In this document: piece after piece, positions 21,756 to 33,964 of the stretch | Layout: every line of letters begins with the position of its first letter | Numbering within the stretch: position 1 is the stretch's first letter | Assembly (NCBI GenBank): GCA_026225945.1 | Contig: JAMJFZ010001264.1 | Span: 3,066,501-3,130,500 of the forward strand | DNA from: Cricetomys ansorgei | Lineage: Eukaryota; Chordata; Mammalia; Rodentia; Nesomyidae | DNA: 64,000 nt | Direction of reading: 5' to 3' | Notes under the pieces: generated by a model | Seen by the model: only the letters and a program-made list of their open reading frames with translations | The model's database searches: none | What the model was told of the DNA's origin: nothing | Position numbers and translations under genes: made by a program

Positions 21756-22284
21756 TTTTAAACCTAAAGAAAATGCCAAACATTTTTCCAGATTGCATTA
21801 GTCAGAGCTCTCTAAAAATAAAAAACAAAACAAAACTAATATAAATAGACTTAGTGTATATATCAAAGGACTGACAGACAGAGAATTCCTGACTGTCCCC
21901 AGAGCTTCAGTTCAGCACGAGCCTGCTGTTGACACAGCCTATTGGAATTGTCATCCATCCATCTGGCCTCTTTTCTATCTGGACCTGCCATCTGTCTGTC
22001 TGTCTGCTCCTCCATCTGAACCTATTGCTGCTCTTTGCTTCTATAGCCACGATAGTCCAATACCTTGTTTCTATAGCTCAGCTCTGACCTTGCAGCCTGA
22101 CTACAGCAGTAGTGACCACATGTCTCAGCAGACCTCAGCCTTTTCCTGAAGATGTTCTATCTACATCAGTTTCCCAGCTTCAGCCCCTCAGGTTGCTTTG
22201 AAATTTCTGGAACTCTACAGTATCCTTTTAACCTTTGCACCCATTCTGTAACCTACAGATATAGCTAGCTAGATGATGAATAGA

Positions 22285-22311
22285 TAGATAGATAGATAGA
22301 TAGATAGATTC
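22285..22311. repeat. (GATA)n microsatellite
   Basis: A run of TAGA/GATA units of about 27 bp. Confidence 0.9.
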
Positions 22312-23082
22312 ACAGATGTATGATCTGACTGTTAATATTAGTAACCGAATAAAAGAATTTGCATTTGCTTAGGCAACTGTCAAGGAAAGAGGAACTACTT
22401 GATAAATTGTTACCAAAAAACCCACCATACTTTGTGAATTTATGTGTTAACACATAATGTGTTAATATCTTTCTGACAGGGAATTCATGACATCTAGGTA
22501 AGTGTCTGTTTTCTTTTTTTTTTTCTTTTAGAAATAAAATCTGATGGTTCATTTTCAAAGTTGCCTCATGCCTCCCTAGGTCCAGAAACAATCAAACAGA
22601 AAATACTAGACCCCTCCCAATGCCTGTTAGTTTAGTTATTCTTCCACACACAAATTCTGTTAACTTGTCCCATAACCACACACACTGAAAGTGCTGAGTA
22701 GAAAATTATCAACATTCGGTCTTGCCTTTGAGGTCATGTATCTGACAAGCTTTAATATAAACAGGATGTAAAACACAGAGCTGAACTGATACAGGGTTTT
22801 TTTTTGGGGGGGAGCATGAGTGACAGAGGGAAAGACAAGACCTGGATGACACCTAAGACTGTGCCTCCTGATTATTCAAAAAGGGAGAAAAGGTCCTGCA
22901 CTTGGAGCTTACGTGTAGTGTGTATTCAATGAGTACATCTGCCATTTCGGGCAAATGCCAGCCTTGCAAGGTCATAAAATATACTGACTCAGTATCACTG
23001 CTCTAAGTTTCCAGTGCTCTTATTATGGAGTGAGAATCACTATTTCTCACAGTTGATATTAAAAAAAAAAAAAAATTCTAGC

Positions 23083-23215
23083 TGACTGTGGTAGCACATG
23101 CCTGCAATCCCAGCACTGAGGGAGCTGATGTAGGTTCTATGAATCCTGAGCTTAACAGTGGACTCAAGACTGGTCTAGGCTACAAAGTGAGGCCTTGTTC
23201 AAACAAGCAAAAACT
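23083..23215 (+). repeat. B1 SINE
   Basis: GCTGACTGTGGTAGCACATGCCTGCAATCCCAGCACTGAGG, then an A/C-rich end. Confidence 0.75.
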
Positions 23216-23334
23216 CCTAATTAATTAGATTTCTGATTATTCACTTTTAATATGTAGAAACACAAGTGAGCTCTGTATGCTATCTTTGCAACCTTGATGA
23301 ATTTCGCACTTATACTGGTTTAGAGGGTTTTTAT

Positions 23335-23510
23335 TTTGTTTTGTTTTGAGTTTGTTTGTGTTTGAGACAGGCTATCACTGTGCAGCCTCGACTAATCTGG
23401 AGTTCACTCTGTAGACCAGGCTGGCCTCCAACTCACAGAGATCCTCCTGCCTCTGCCTCCCAAGTGTTGGGATTAAAGGTGTTCAACAGCTGGCAGTAGT
23501 TTGTTTTTCA
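23335..23510 (-). repeat. B1 SINE
   Basis: TTTGAGACAGGCTATCACTGTGCAG, GACCAGGCTGGCCTCCAACTCACAGAGATCC and GTGTTGGGATTAAAGGTG give a clear minus-strand B1. Confidence 0.85.
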
Positions 23511-23524
23511 AATTAGCTGCATGG

Positions 23525-23635
23525 AGCTGAGGTGTGAGTCGGTGGTAGAATGTAAGCTTATTGTGTGCAAGGCCCTGGGTTCAAATCCACCTCAAAACAA
23601 ACAAATGAACAAACAAAACCAAAAAAATCTTTACA
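23525..23635 (+). repeat. ID SINE
   Basis: GAGTCGGTGGTAGAATG...GCAAGGCCCTGGGTTCAAATCC, followed by a CAAA-rich tail. Confidence 0.8.
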
Positions 23636-23657
23636 AAGATCATGTCAATATATATAT

Positions 23658-23782
23658 TTTGACTCTGGCAGTCCTGGAACTCACTCTGTAGCCCAGGCTG
23701 GCCACGAACTCACAAAAATCCACCTGCTTCTGCCTCCCAAGTGCTGGGATTAAATGTGTGTGCCACCACTGCCTGGCTAGAC
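23658..23782 (-). repeat. B1 SINE
   Basis: GTCCTGGAACTCACTCTGTAGCCCAGGCTGGCC, then CCAAGTGCTGGGATTAAATGTG and CACCACTGCCTGGC, on the minus strand. Confidence 0.9.
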
Positions 23783-23974
23783 CATGTCATTTAAAAATAG
23801 GGATAATTATACTTCTTTGATCTATATGGTTTTTTATTTGTTGTTGGCAGTATTGTCTAGAACTTTCCACAACAGGCTCAAAAGGAACAGTGATGACATG
23901 GGAATGGAGAGATGATTCAGCGGTTCAGAGCTTCAGCTGCTCTCCCAGAGGACTTGGTTTATACTTAGAAATTG

Positions 23975-24665
23975 CATGCAATAGCTAATCTTCATTGTCA
24001 ACTGGACTGGATTTGCAGTGACCATCTGCTTCAGAGGAAATAAATGGTCATGGATGTCCTTCACTCGGAAGGCAACAGTACCAAAGACAGAAGAAGTTCA
24101 GGAACAGCTAGTCCAAATCTACAAAACCACACTAGACTCAAAAGATATTTTGATTCAAAAGGTATTTTGGTGCTAGTAAAACAACTGATTTCAGCAAGAT
24201 CTGTGGGTCTTTGGATTATGCAGAGAAGAATGAGCCTAAGCACAGATTTGCAAGACATGACCCTTATGAAAAGAAAAATACCTCCAGAGAACAGCAATGG
24301 GATCAAAAAAAGAGAATGAGGAGGGTCAGGCTGCAAAGGCCAGACTGGTGCTGGCAAAAAACAAAAGGAGTAGAGATTCTTCAGTGACCTGATCTGCTGT
24401 GATGGTGCTAATTTCTAAGGAGGAGACAAATGAACTAAAAACCTGGACTTGGCAAAAATAAAAGGAAGAAGAGGGAAGCCAGCAGAACACCAGCATCCAT
24501 CTTTCTCTATTTCCTGACTGGAACACAATTTGTCCAGCTATCTCATACCCCTTCAGCAAGACACTGTGAAGGACCGTGTCTCTTCAAACTGTGAGCCAAA
24601 GTACATTTTTCTCTCCTTAAGTTGCTTTGGTCAGGTATTACATCACAGTCAACAAGAAGAGTAAC
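23975..24665 (+). repeat. MaLR-like LTR element, diverged
   Basis: The left end, TAGCTAATCTTCATTGTCAACTGGACTGGATTT, and the right end, CAAACTGTGAGCCAAAGTAC...TCCTTAAGTTGCTTTGGTCAGG, are shared with the elements at 7.8, 51.7 and 59.6 kb. The middle may include an unrelated insertion. Confidence 0.45.
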
Positions 24666-24847
24666 TAATATATTATAAAAATAAAAAGAATTTTATTTAT
24701 AGTCTTAGGGATTAAACTTTAAAATACATGGGTTCAGAGAGTTTCAGGGAAAGAAGGGAGGTATGTTGAGAAGGTACAGAATATTTAAGTCTGAAAGACG
24801 AAAAGAGAACATAAATGTACATCAAACAAAAGTCCAATAACCTTTCC

Positions 24848-26531
24848 TGTAGCAGTACACCTACTGTGATGGCTCAGCACAGAAGACACAGAGGCATTTT
24901 CATAGATGCAAACTCAGCCTAGACCTCAGCGGAGGGACCCACCATCCTGGATAGTGCCAAACTCAATAGTGGAACCCTGAGCATCTCAGGTGTTTTTATT
25001 GATATAGAACTCCTCAAGTGTTGATCATCAGCAATCAAACATCTCCCACAGAAATCCAACGCCTTAACAAATCCAACAAAATGCCAAGACCCAGGCAGAC
25101 CCTCACCCAATAGTGCATGAAACAATTGTTTTATACATAACTAAAAATAAACTTTCACAACATTTTCCCTTTTCTGTATAAGACAAAAAAAAAATTGCTG
25201 CATCTCTACAACACAGTTTAACACTGCACCAGCAAAACAATCCACAAGAGAAACAATCACAAGGACAGGACCAAATGAAACCAAACATTGATCAAGCTTT
25301 TTATCAATGTCCAATTATAAGGAATTCACTCACGATCTTCTGGACTCCTCCAAAAGACTTGGATCACTTTTCTGCCCTCGACAGCACATACAGCTTGTCC
25401 TTCAAGCTTAGGTTGTCTTCACTTCACTGTTGCTGCTGTTCTTGGTAGTCTTCCCATTGTACTGGCATCTTCAGATGGGGCCCCTCGCAGCATCTGGGTT
25501 TCACTTTCACCAATGGTCTTGCTTGGGCTCTTTTCATGGTGCCAAGCCTCAACTTCTTTACATAACCCTTTCAATCTGGGCCTTCAACTGCCACAGAGGC
25601 TGCATCCTTACCAATGGTCTCTACTGGCCTCTCATAGTGCCATGCATCAGTTGCTCTTTCCAGATTTTAAGATAAGTCTGGTTTGCAGGAAAAAAATAAC
25701 AGGTCTCCTTTTCTGCAGGAGGGAATTCCCTCATGGGTGGAGTTCACATCACCATCACTAGTATCTGGACCACTTGTACTCAAGTGTGCAGGGAAAAAAA
25801 ACTGTTCAGTTTAACTAAGAGATTTTTTGACTCTAAGTCATGGCTTCCACAACAGCTGAGGGTCCTGGACCAGTAGGAATAATCTCTGTGTGGAACATTC
25901 TGGTGGTTTGGAATTCTTTCTTACCACTGCTATGGGGAAACACATACCCTTCTTCATAGACCTCAAACACAAGATCAAATTGGGCTTCACACACACAAAA
26001 AGTCATCAACAAACTCAGTTTATAGAATAGTGTACTCTGGTTTCTGTTTCTCACACCCTGGCTACCTCCTGCAGTGAGAGGGGCATCAGCTCCATGATCA
26101 GGAAAAGCCGTCAAAACCTTGCTTCTTTCCTGCTCCCAGCTGAAGTTTTTGTTTTTACCATGAAAATGTTTTTCTCTAAAAGCCTCTATTCAGTGGTTCT
26201 CACTTTTGAGCCCTCTTTCTTTTCACAATTTTCTCTGCATAGAGGCTTATTTCCTTCCTCACCCTCCTCTTCCTTCAGGAGACTTCTACTCATTGTTTTT
26301 GCATACATAATCTCTGTCCTCTAGGAACCGCCCTGAGCATACTTTACCAGACTCTGTGAGGTCTGGAGTGTCTTTCTTGTCTTTCTTGTCTCGAGCCCCA
26401 CACTGCAGGTGCCATATGTTGTAATATGCCACTGTAGGGGCTCAGTAAGGAAGAAATGGAGACATTTGCATATGTGAAAGCCCTGCCAGAAACAATTATT
26501 TTATACACAACTAAAAATAAATGGCCACACC
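24848..26531 (-). mobile_element. Decayed class-II (betaretrovirus-like) ERV, two LTRs
   Basis: Read on the minus strand, the 3' LTR is 24848-25165 and the 5' LTR 26418-26531. The LTRs show TG...CA-type ends, a TATAAAA box and, in the left copy, a CAATAAAAACACCTGAG polyadenylation region. The right LTR has lost its middle, including the polyA signal. Just inside it, TGGCACCTGCAGTGTGGGGC resembles a mutated lysine-tRNA primer-binding site. The roughly 1.2-kb interior is far too short for gag-pol-env and shows no long viral frame, so the copy is a defective remnant. Confidence 0.7.
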
Positions 26532-26635
26532 ACTTTCCATAGCCATCTGGTGCATCGGAGCACAATGTAACTGTTTTCCATGTGCCTGAGATTAAATAGC
26601 AGAGGTAACCAAAGCAAAATTCTGTGTAAGTCTTT

Positions 26636-26990
26636 GTCTTAGTCAGGGTTTCTATTGCTGTTGAAAGACACTATGATCACTGTTACTCTTATAAATGAAA
26701 ATATTTAATTAGGGCTGGCTTACAGTTCAGAGGTTTAGTCCATTGTCATCATGGCAGGAAGCATGGAGACACACAGGCAGGAGAGGAGCTGAGAGCTCTA
26801 TGTCTGTATGAGCAGGCAGCAGGAAGAAAGAGTGACATTGGGCCTAACTTGACTTTCTGAAACCTCAAAGCCCACCCCCCTGACACACTTCCTCTAACAA
26901 GGCCGCAGCCACTACAACAAGGCCACACCTCATAACAGTGCCACCCCCTATGGGCCTATGGGGGCCCTTTTCATTCCAACCACCACAGTC
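26636..26990 (-). mobile_element. ORR1/MT-type MaLR LTR
   Basis: TTAGTCAGGGTTTCTATTGCTG, CATTGTCATCATGGCAGGAAGCATGG, TGACACACTTCCTCTAACAAGGC and CCACACCTCATAACAGTGCCACCCCCTATGGG are the reverse complement of a rodent ORR1/MT LTR in order. Confidence 0.85.
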
Positions 26991-29511
26991 TTGCTACCAT
27001 ATATCCTCCTGGCTCTTTGGAAAACTTCTTCCAGTGTTGTCTTCATAAATTCCAGCCTCAAACACAAAGGCCCATCTCCCAGAAATCCCACCACAGTGTC
27101 CCTCTCTCCCAAAAAGTCTGCCATCTCCTCTCCTTTGTCTTCCTCCCAGCAACTAACCCAACCTTTCTCCAACTGTACCTCCTCTTCTTTCCTTCCCAAG
27201 CTAGGACCTTAAAATCCTCCATCTGCCCACAGGCCATACCTATCTCTACTCTATCCAGAGGCAGTTCTTGTCCCTCAGTGCCAGGACTGGCACGGCTGAG
27301 CAGATGGCTGCTTGACACAGATCCAGCCTCTGGCGTGCCTCCTGCATACAGAAGACATCTGGCAGTGGCTGCTCTACAAATGGGCCTACTATTCTTTATA
27401 TGTTCTTCTTTTCTTTTTCTCTCTAAAGCTTCCTTTGTTCCTATAAATGGGACCCAAGCTAATGCCTCCATGGGAGCCTACCCTCTTGGGGCCCCTTGAT
27501 AAGGAAGAAGAAGGCTGAATCTAATGGCCCTGAGGTGGAAGCCTTTGTGACTGCTGTTGCCCCTGGGTCAGCCTCGCTAAATAAAAGTCAACTAGGGATG
27601 AGATGAAATTGTGCATGAACTGTTCCTTAAGAACTTTTCGGAACTATATGATACAACCAAGTTCAGGGATAGTAATTATACTGCTGAGCCTGTGTCTCCT
27701 GAACTGGTTAAGGTTTACAGAGAGCCCCAGAAAAAAACTGAAAGTGGATAGGCAAGGAAAAGTGAAATAGATGCTGTTACTGCTAAAGAAATATATGATC
27801 AGAGTTTTGATAGATATAGAAAAAATTAAAAAAACTAGAGAAAGCCTAAAATCTAAAAATATAAAATTTCTGTCTAGCACCTTTTTGCCCTTCTGTCTGT
27901 TAGATATATGCTGAAACTGCAAGTAAGGCACCCAGCGAACCATCAGTGAACCATTGTTTTAGAGGTTTTCTGAGAAAAAAACAGGTTGATGATTAAGCTA
28001 TTACAATTAAAATGGTTCTTGTACCAAGTGTGGGAATTCTGGAAAAATGTAGCTATATGATTTTTCTGTAATGCTTTGAATGTGCTTGACGTTGATGAAC
28101 TGTTAGATTTGCAATGTACTTTTAATAAATAGAAGACTGGACTGGTTCATACTCAGAGAGAGAAGGGAGGTGGAAGCAGACAAAAAAACAGAGATAGGAA
28201 TAGAATTCAGTGAGAAAAGCAGAAAGGAGAAGAAAGGAGAAATAGAAGGAAGAAGAAGAAAGAAAGAGGAAGAAGGAAAAGAGAGAAAGAAAAAGGAGAG
28301 AGAGGAGGAGGAGGAGAGAGGAGGAGGAGGAGAAGAAGAAGAGAGGAGAAGAAGAAGAAGAAGGAGAAGAGGAGAAGAAGAAGAAGAAGAAGAAGAAGAA
28401 GAAGAAGAAGAAGAAGAAGAAGAATGGAATTCTCAAGTTTTGATGCTGTCCTGAAATGACTCACTGTCAGCCTGTACTAGCTTTTGACACCTGAATCAAT
28501 TCTTCATACCGCTCCCAAGTATCCCTTTCTCAAGACCCTGATCTCAAGCCGAGGTTGGACCCTGGCACCTCAGGGCAAATACATCTCCTTTGTGCTAAGA
28601 TTCTAGTGTCTGGGTATATTCTGTGCCTAATCCGGGGCTTTCAGCAATAAGCAAAAATTAACTCAGAATCAAATGTGTAATGAATCTCACCCATGCTGAA
28701 GAATGGAATCTCACTGCGACTTTAGTTCTAAGCATACAACATGCATGTTGCTCTGCCATGCCATTACACCAAACAATACCAATGAGCACCACCGGAAACA
28801 CTGTAACTTGGATTCAAGCCTGTTTTAAGTCATGAATTGCAATGTTTTTACTGGACATACCATTTTCTGCTTTTAGAAACATAACAGCTTAAATAGAGAA
28901 AACAAGAATTTTAATGTTTTTCTACCATCATTCCTCAGCATGGGAGTATTAAATCAGTATATCTTTGGATCGTATTATGTTAGAATGTTTGCTTTAAAAA
29001 TTGCTGTTTAATGGGGCTAAAGAGATGGCTCAGTCATGTAACTAAATGATATTATATTAAATATTTGGTTTTGTTGCTTATGGGTTTTTGTAGATTCCTT
29101 TCAAAATGTAACGAGTGTTTTTAAAAAATGAGGGTATGGGTTCCTTGGCTGTTTGCTATTTGAACCTGGGTTCCGAACTTATTTAAAAATGTATCTAAAA
29201 TGTAACAGTTTTTCTCTCTCTGGCTACTTGACTCGGCCCCTCTGTTGCCGGCTGCTAGATTTCTAACCTGTAACCTTTAAAACTTCAGTTAGCTCATAGG
29301 GTTAGGAAGGAAAGAAAAGAATAAGAAGAAATGAGAAACCTTTACAGCCCTTTTCTCTTGGCTGTCTGAATCCCCTGTGTCTGGGAAACTGAACTAGCTC
29401 TGAACTAACTCCTACTCTGGTATAGCTTCTCCCAGGTTGGCAGTTTTCCTTAGTTTGTATTCCCATTTCCTCAGTGTTTCCATTTCTTTCCCTTGACAGT
29501 TCTCCCCAAGT
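26991..29511. other. Unassigned intergenic stretch with GA tract
   Basis: It lies between the MaLR LTR and the integrase fragment. An open frame of 160 codons (27017-27499, plus) has no domain I recognise. No gene was called. A long GA-rich tract occupies 28208-28425, and a B2 head fragment lies at 29012-29036. Confidence 0.6.
28208..28425. repeat. (GAA/GGA)n polypurine tract
   Basis: Some 218 bp of nearly pure purine end in about 14 uninterrupted GAA units. The Glu/Lys-rich and Phe/Ser/Leu-rich frames through it are artefacts. Confidence 0.95.
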
Positions 29512-29838
29512 TTGTATTCCCAGTTCATTAGTTTCCCCTTTTCCGCCCTTTCAAATGTTACAGAATTTGGGAAACAAAAGTTCGTACACCATACTATTGA
29601 TACTTATTCAAGATTTCAATGGGCTTCTGCTTTGAGTTTTGAAAGGGCTGATTCTATAATTACATATTTATTGGAAGTAATGGCTATTATGGGAATACCT
29701 TTACAAATTAAGACTGATAATGCCCCTGTATATGTCTCCAGTAAAATGAGAAAATTCTTTGCATACTATGGCATAAAGCATATTACTGGTATACCACACA
29801 ATCCTACAGGACACACACTTAATGAGAAGATCTAAATT
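29512..29838 (+). pseudogene. Retroviral integrase core fragment (class-II ERV pol)
   Basis: A 107-codon open stretch resembles the retroviral integrase catalytic core. It has the first Asp in an IDTYS context, the second in a KTDNAP context, then a typical IKHITGIPHNP segment and a Glu after it, before a stop. The zinc-binding N terminus, the C-terminal domain and the rest of pol are absent, and no gag or env is seen nearby. It is an isolated, non-functional relic. Which LTR it belonged to is unknown; the nearest dated ERV (24.8-26.5 kb) is on the opposite strand. Confidence 0.75.
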
Positions 29839-30054
29839 GTAACTTAAAAAACAAAAACCCAGTTAGTTCATTTTTTCTGTCCTTATTTCTGCCTGTTTCT
29901 CTATGTAGCAACTCTTAGCTCTGATTCTTAGCTTCCAATTTCTCTAACTGTGGTAACTGACTTCCACTGCCCTCTTTTATCCCCTCCAACTGTTCCCAGA
30001 AGTCCAAGCGGCATACAACCACACGGGGAGGGGCTTTTCCCTGGCAAAGCTTCA

Positions 30055-30190
30055 CTCTACACAGTTGTTAAGAGCACTGGATATTCTTGTAGGGGACTCA
30101 AGTTTGATTTCAAGCATACACATCAAGGCTCACAATTGTCCAGTTCCATTTCCAGAGAAGACTCTAACTTGCCCCAGCTTGGACACCCAC
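30055..30190 (+). repeat. B2 SINE, 5' part
   Basis: CACAGTTGTTAAGAGCACTGGATATTCTTGTAGGGGACTCAAGTTTGATTTCAAGC, then CAGTTCCATTTCCAGAG. The B2-like end near 30450-30520 (GCCCTCTTCTAGCTTCCAAGGACAC) may be the rest, split by about 240 bp of other sequence. Confidence 0.7.
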
Positions 30191-30744
30191 CAGGACAGGG
30201 GATAGGCAGACCTTGAGAAGTATTAGGTTCCATTCATTTGTATAATTAAGGCCTATGTGGAGGAAGGGGGAATTTTAAATTAATAAAGCACTTAGGGGCT
30301 GAGGCAGAGAGAGAACCAAGAAAGCCATGTGAGGAGGCCATGAGAGAGGACATGAGACAGACCTCAGCCTAAGCTGCCTGGGTATTGTATCCCTGAAAGC
30401 TGTCATGACTATTGAAATTCACCAGAGTTATTAATAATAATTCCTTAACAGATGCCCTCTTCTAGCTTCCAAGGACACATGTGATGCAGAGACATTCTTG
30501 CTGACAAACACTCATACATGTAATACAATAGTTTCTTTTAAATTAAGAAGCATTTGTGACGGCTAGAAACCAGCTTCTGTGTGCTGACCCTGAGGAAAGG
30601 CTTTCCAGATTTTTAGAGTCTGGTTTGCATGAAAAACAACTGGTGACCTTGTCTGCAGGAAAAGTTCGTGGGCTACAGACAAGTTTTAAATATGTGTTTG
30701 TTTGTTTATCTGCTTGCTTTTTCTCTTAGTCTGTGCACTGCTTG

Positions 30745-30895
30745 TCCTCTTGCTGTGATAAAATACCCTGACGAAAGCATTAAGGGAAGGGCTCCTTGGG
30801 ATTGGTTTGTGGTACTGTCTATCACAGAAGGGAAGCAGTGGGTGGTAGGAGCTTGCGGCAGCCGTTCACATTGCATCTACAGTCAGGAAGCTAAG
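30745..30895 (-). repeat. MaLR-like LTR fragment
   Basis: TTGCTGTGATAAAATACCCTGACGAAAGCATTAAGGGAAGGGC is the same start as the copy at 36.56 kb. Confidence 0.5.
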
Positions 30896-31756
30896 AAAGA
30901 TGACTGAATAGGGGAAAAAAGGAAGACATGACTACTACTCCTGAAGTATGGAAAAGGTTTTTATTTTATATATAAGAGAGAAAGCCGGCAGAGGGAAGAG
31001 TCCAGGTTGAACATGGCTGGCAGACTAAACAGGCCAGGAGAGGTGAGAGGTGGAGGGAGAGCAAGAGAGGAGGAGACATCAAAGAGATGTGGCCAGAGGC
31101 AAAGGCGTCAAGAGACCGCAATAGCCAAAATGACTTCGTTACAGAAGTTACCTCCGTGGACCAGGCAGGAGAAGGGAAGCAGAAGCCCAGCCCCTGGGAG
31201 GGATAGAGTGGGGTGGGGTGAAATGCTGGGAGGGGCCATAGGTACTGAGAGATGCTGGAGAGCTGGCCAGCACCGGCTTTGATAGGCACCTCGGTCAGCC
31301 ATTTGTCCCGGTTCCTACCACATGATAGCAACCGTCCTTGCTGGGCTTTTTTTTTTTTTTTTCAGTTCAGAATCCCAGGCATAGGGTGGTGCTGCCTATA
31401 TTCAAGGTAATGTCTCCTAGGTGATGCTCGATCCCATCAGGTTAACAATTAACATAAGCCTTCCCAGTCTCTTCAGGACTACTCTGCAGATTGGTTCAGC
31501 AAACCAGCTCCTTAACCTGTGGTTCTGCGCGGTGTGTCACAGAAGAAGGCAGGCAGGCTCAGGCCGGGACTCTCACGAAGGCTTACCTTTCCTTTCTTTG
31601 CAGCTTTGCCTGAGATTGTCAGCAGAGAGTCCAGCCTGCCGTTCTCAGCCACCCACGGATTTGCTCATTTAATTTGTTAGTTAATTGTGATAATTGTTGA
31701 AACAAAATATCTAGCAGAAATAAAATAGGCTAGAACATATAGAATAAAAAAGATGT

Positions 31757-31862
31757 GGGGTGTGGGATGTGGTGGCTCACACCTCTAACCCCAGCACTCA
31801 GGAGGCTAAGGCACTCTGACTCCAGGCCAGCCTGGGTACAGTATGAATTTGTCTTTTAAAAA
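31757..31862 (+). repeat. B1 SINE, truncated
   Basis: GGGATGTGGTGGCTCACACCTCTAACCCCAGCACTCAGGAGG, then a shortened right half. Confidence 0.8.
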
Positions 31863-31904
31863 ACACAAACTGGGGAGTGGGGGTTGGGTGGGGCAAAGTG
31901 AGCC

Positions 31905-32048
31905 AGGCTGTGGTAGCACATACTTTCAATCCCAACACTAGGGAGGCAGAGGCAGGCGGATCTCTGTGAGTTCTAGTCCATCCTGGGCTACAAAGCAAGT
32001 TCCAGGACAGCCAGGGCTGTTACTCAGAGAAACCTTGTCTCAAAATGT
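31905..32048 (+). repeat. B1 SINE
   Basis: Full-length B1 from CAGGCTGTGGTAGCACATAC to GAGAAACCTTGTCTCAAAA. Confidence 0.9.
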
Positions 32049-33215
32049 AACACAGCCTCAGATCTCAGTAGGCCCTGAGACCTTAACAGACCTGATTCCA
32101 TAATAAAAGTGCCGTTTAGGCTGTAAGACTCGGCACATAGACAGCACCACCTGCCAAAACTAAAACAAAGGCCTAATCCATCAAAGTCCATTTAGTTTTG
32201 GTAAAGTCTCAAAATGTACTAACCTTGCTTTTTAGCTTCTGTAGTTCCACATCTGGCTAACTGTTCTTGTTAACTGAAGCCTGTCAACAAAGAGTACGGT
32301 TTTTGTGCTTAAAAGCTCATCCCAAGAAAGGTTCAGGGTTTCACTAGGATCCCAAACACCCAGTGTAGTCACCAGCTGGCTGATAAAGACTTTCTATTGG
32401 CTTAAATTCATGTCCAAACTGTCTTCTTGGTCAATATCCCAACCAGCAAACAAACAAGCAAGCAAACAAATAAGAGAGCAAACTGTACGGTTGCTAGAGA
32501 CTGATGTAATTACAGGGCTGCATTACAGCAGGCATGTGACCACTCAGACATCAAAAGAGCAAAACCACCCCAAACTGGCAGGAACTAACACAGCTTATCA
32601 AGACAACCACAAGCTGCTGTTGCTTCACTGTAATGACATCTCCATTCTATTAGCCTTGCAAAGTTTCATGTTCCCATGACTGTACCTGACACCATGCCAA
32701 ACCAAAAACCCCATACAAGAACAGAAGAGGGGAGCAAATGCTATTCTCTGAAAATTTTCAGTCCACTCTTTGAGTATCTGAAGTCCCCATACTCCATGCA
32801 CACCTTAACTTGTGAATAGGCCTTCCTTTCATTAAAGTTTAGACATAAAGCAAGCTATCTGAAGCCCCAGAATGAGACTTTTTGAGAAACACATAAGCAC
32901 ATCTTGAGTCATACCTTCACTCTGTAGTAAAACTTTCTCCCAGTTCCTTACTTTGTCCTGCCTTTGAGTCCTTTCCCTAAGGATAGTAAGAACCTGGAAA
33001 TAAATAGATACAGGATTCTCCCCCAGCTTTCACCAACATCGGTAGAACCACTGCCTTCTTGCCGCTTACATGCACAGCCAAAACAATGAGAGTACTTGTG
33101 ATACACTTCAGACTTGACAAAGCAATTTTACAGGCTTTCAGTCTGCATGCTAATTGCCAAGCCCACAAATGCTGAAATAAGATAACCAAATAAAATTATG
33201 TTAAGAGAATCTTCT
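32049..33215. other. Intergenic, no feature recognised
   Basis: Mixed AT-rich sequence with a short (CAAA/CAAG)n tract near 32443-32472. A 124-codon plus-strand frame at 32305-32679 has no recognisable domain and is treated as chance. Confidence 0.6.
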
Positions 33216-33217
33216 TA

Positions 33218-33395
33218 GGATTGGAGAGATGGCTTAGCAGTTAAAAGCATTGGCTGCTCTTCTAGAGGACTTTGGTTCAATTCCTAGTACCTACATGGTG
33301 GCTTATACCTGTCTATAACTCCAATTCCAGGGGATCTAACACCTTCTCCTGGTGGACTGCACAGACATAGCCTCCATAGACAAGTTTTACTTCAA
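33218..33395 (+). repeat. B2 SINE
   Basis: GGATTGGAGAGATGGCTTAGCAGTTAAAAGCATTGGCTGCTC, then CTCCAATTCCAGGGGATCTAACACC. Confidence 0.9.
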
Positions 33396-33467
33396 AGGAT
33401 GGGTTGATATTAACAAAGCAAGTTGATAAAGTTACAGATATTTACGCAAATCTCTTTTTATTTGTGG

Positions 33468-33545
33468 TGATGGAAAGTTGAATCAAGGACCCTGTTCTTG
33501 TTAAATATATGCTCTACCACTGAGCTGTACCTTGAACCCAAATCT
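33468..33545 (-). repeat. ID SINE
   Basis: TTGAATCAAGGACCCTG...GCTCTACCACTGAGCTGTACC is the reverse complement of the ID tRNA-like head. Confidence 0.75.
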
Positions 33546-33964
33546 TTACCTAAGAAAACAAGATCAACAATTCTTATAAAACTCTTTAACACATTACCAA
33601 ATCATATTCTCGAGCCACATTTATGCTGCAGAAGGATAATGTTCCCCAGACATCTCTTTCAGGGACTCCTTTTATAGCAATGAAATATTCATTTTAAAAT
33701 CTTTTGTTTTTAAGAATCTCCTGAACACTTCCTATATAGCTGAGGATGACTTGCCCCCACCTCCTAAGTGGTGAGATTACAAGTGTATGTCACCACACCT
33801 AGCCTTGTAGTTGGCATCTTTAAAGTTAGAGCTTGTAATTTTATTGACCAGTGCAGTGTGTTTATTACTTTTCTTATTGCTATGAATATACAATACCGAC
33901 AAAATATTTGAACTAAATATACCATATTAGGGTTGAGAAACTCAGCATAGAAGAGAAATAATTT

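Noticed and set aside
27017..27499. 160-codon plus-strand open frame, considered as a gene or viral relic
   Set aside because: No domain, splice or codon-use support, and another open frame overlaps on the opposite strand. Left as unassigned.
28122..28464. Glu/Arg-rich and Ser/Phe/Leu-rich open frames
   Set aside because: Low-complexity translation of a polypurine tract.
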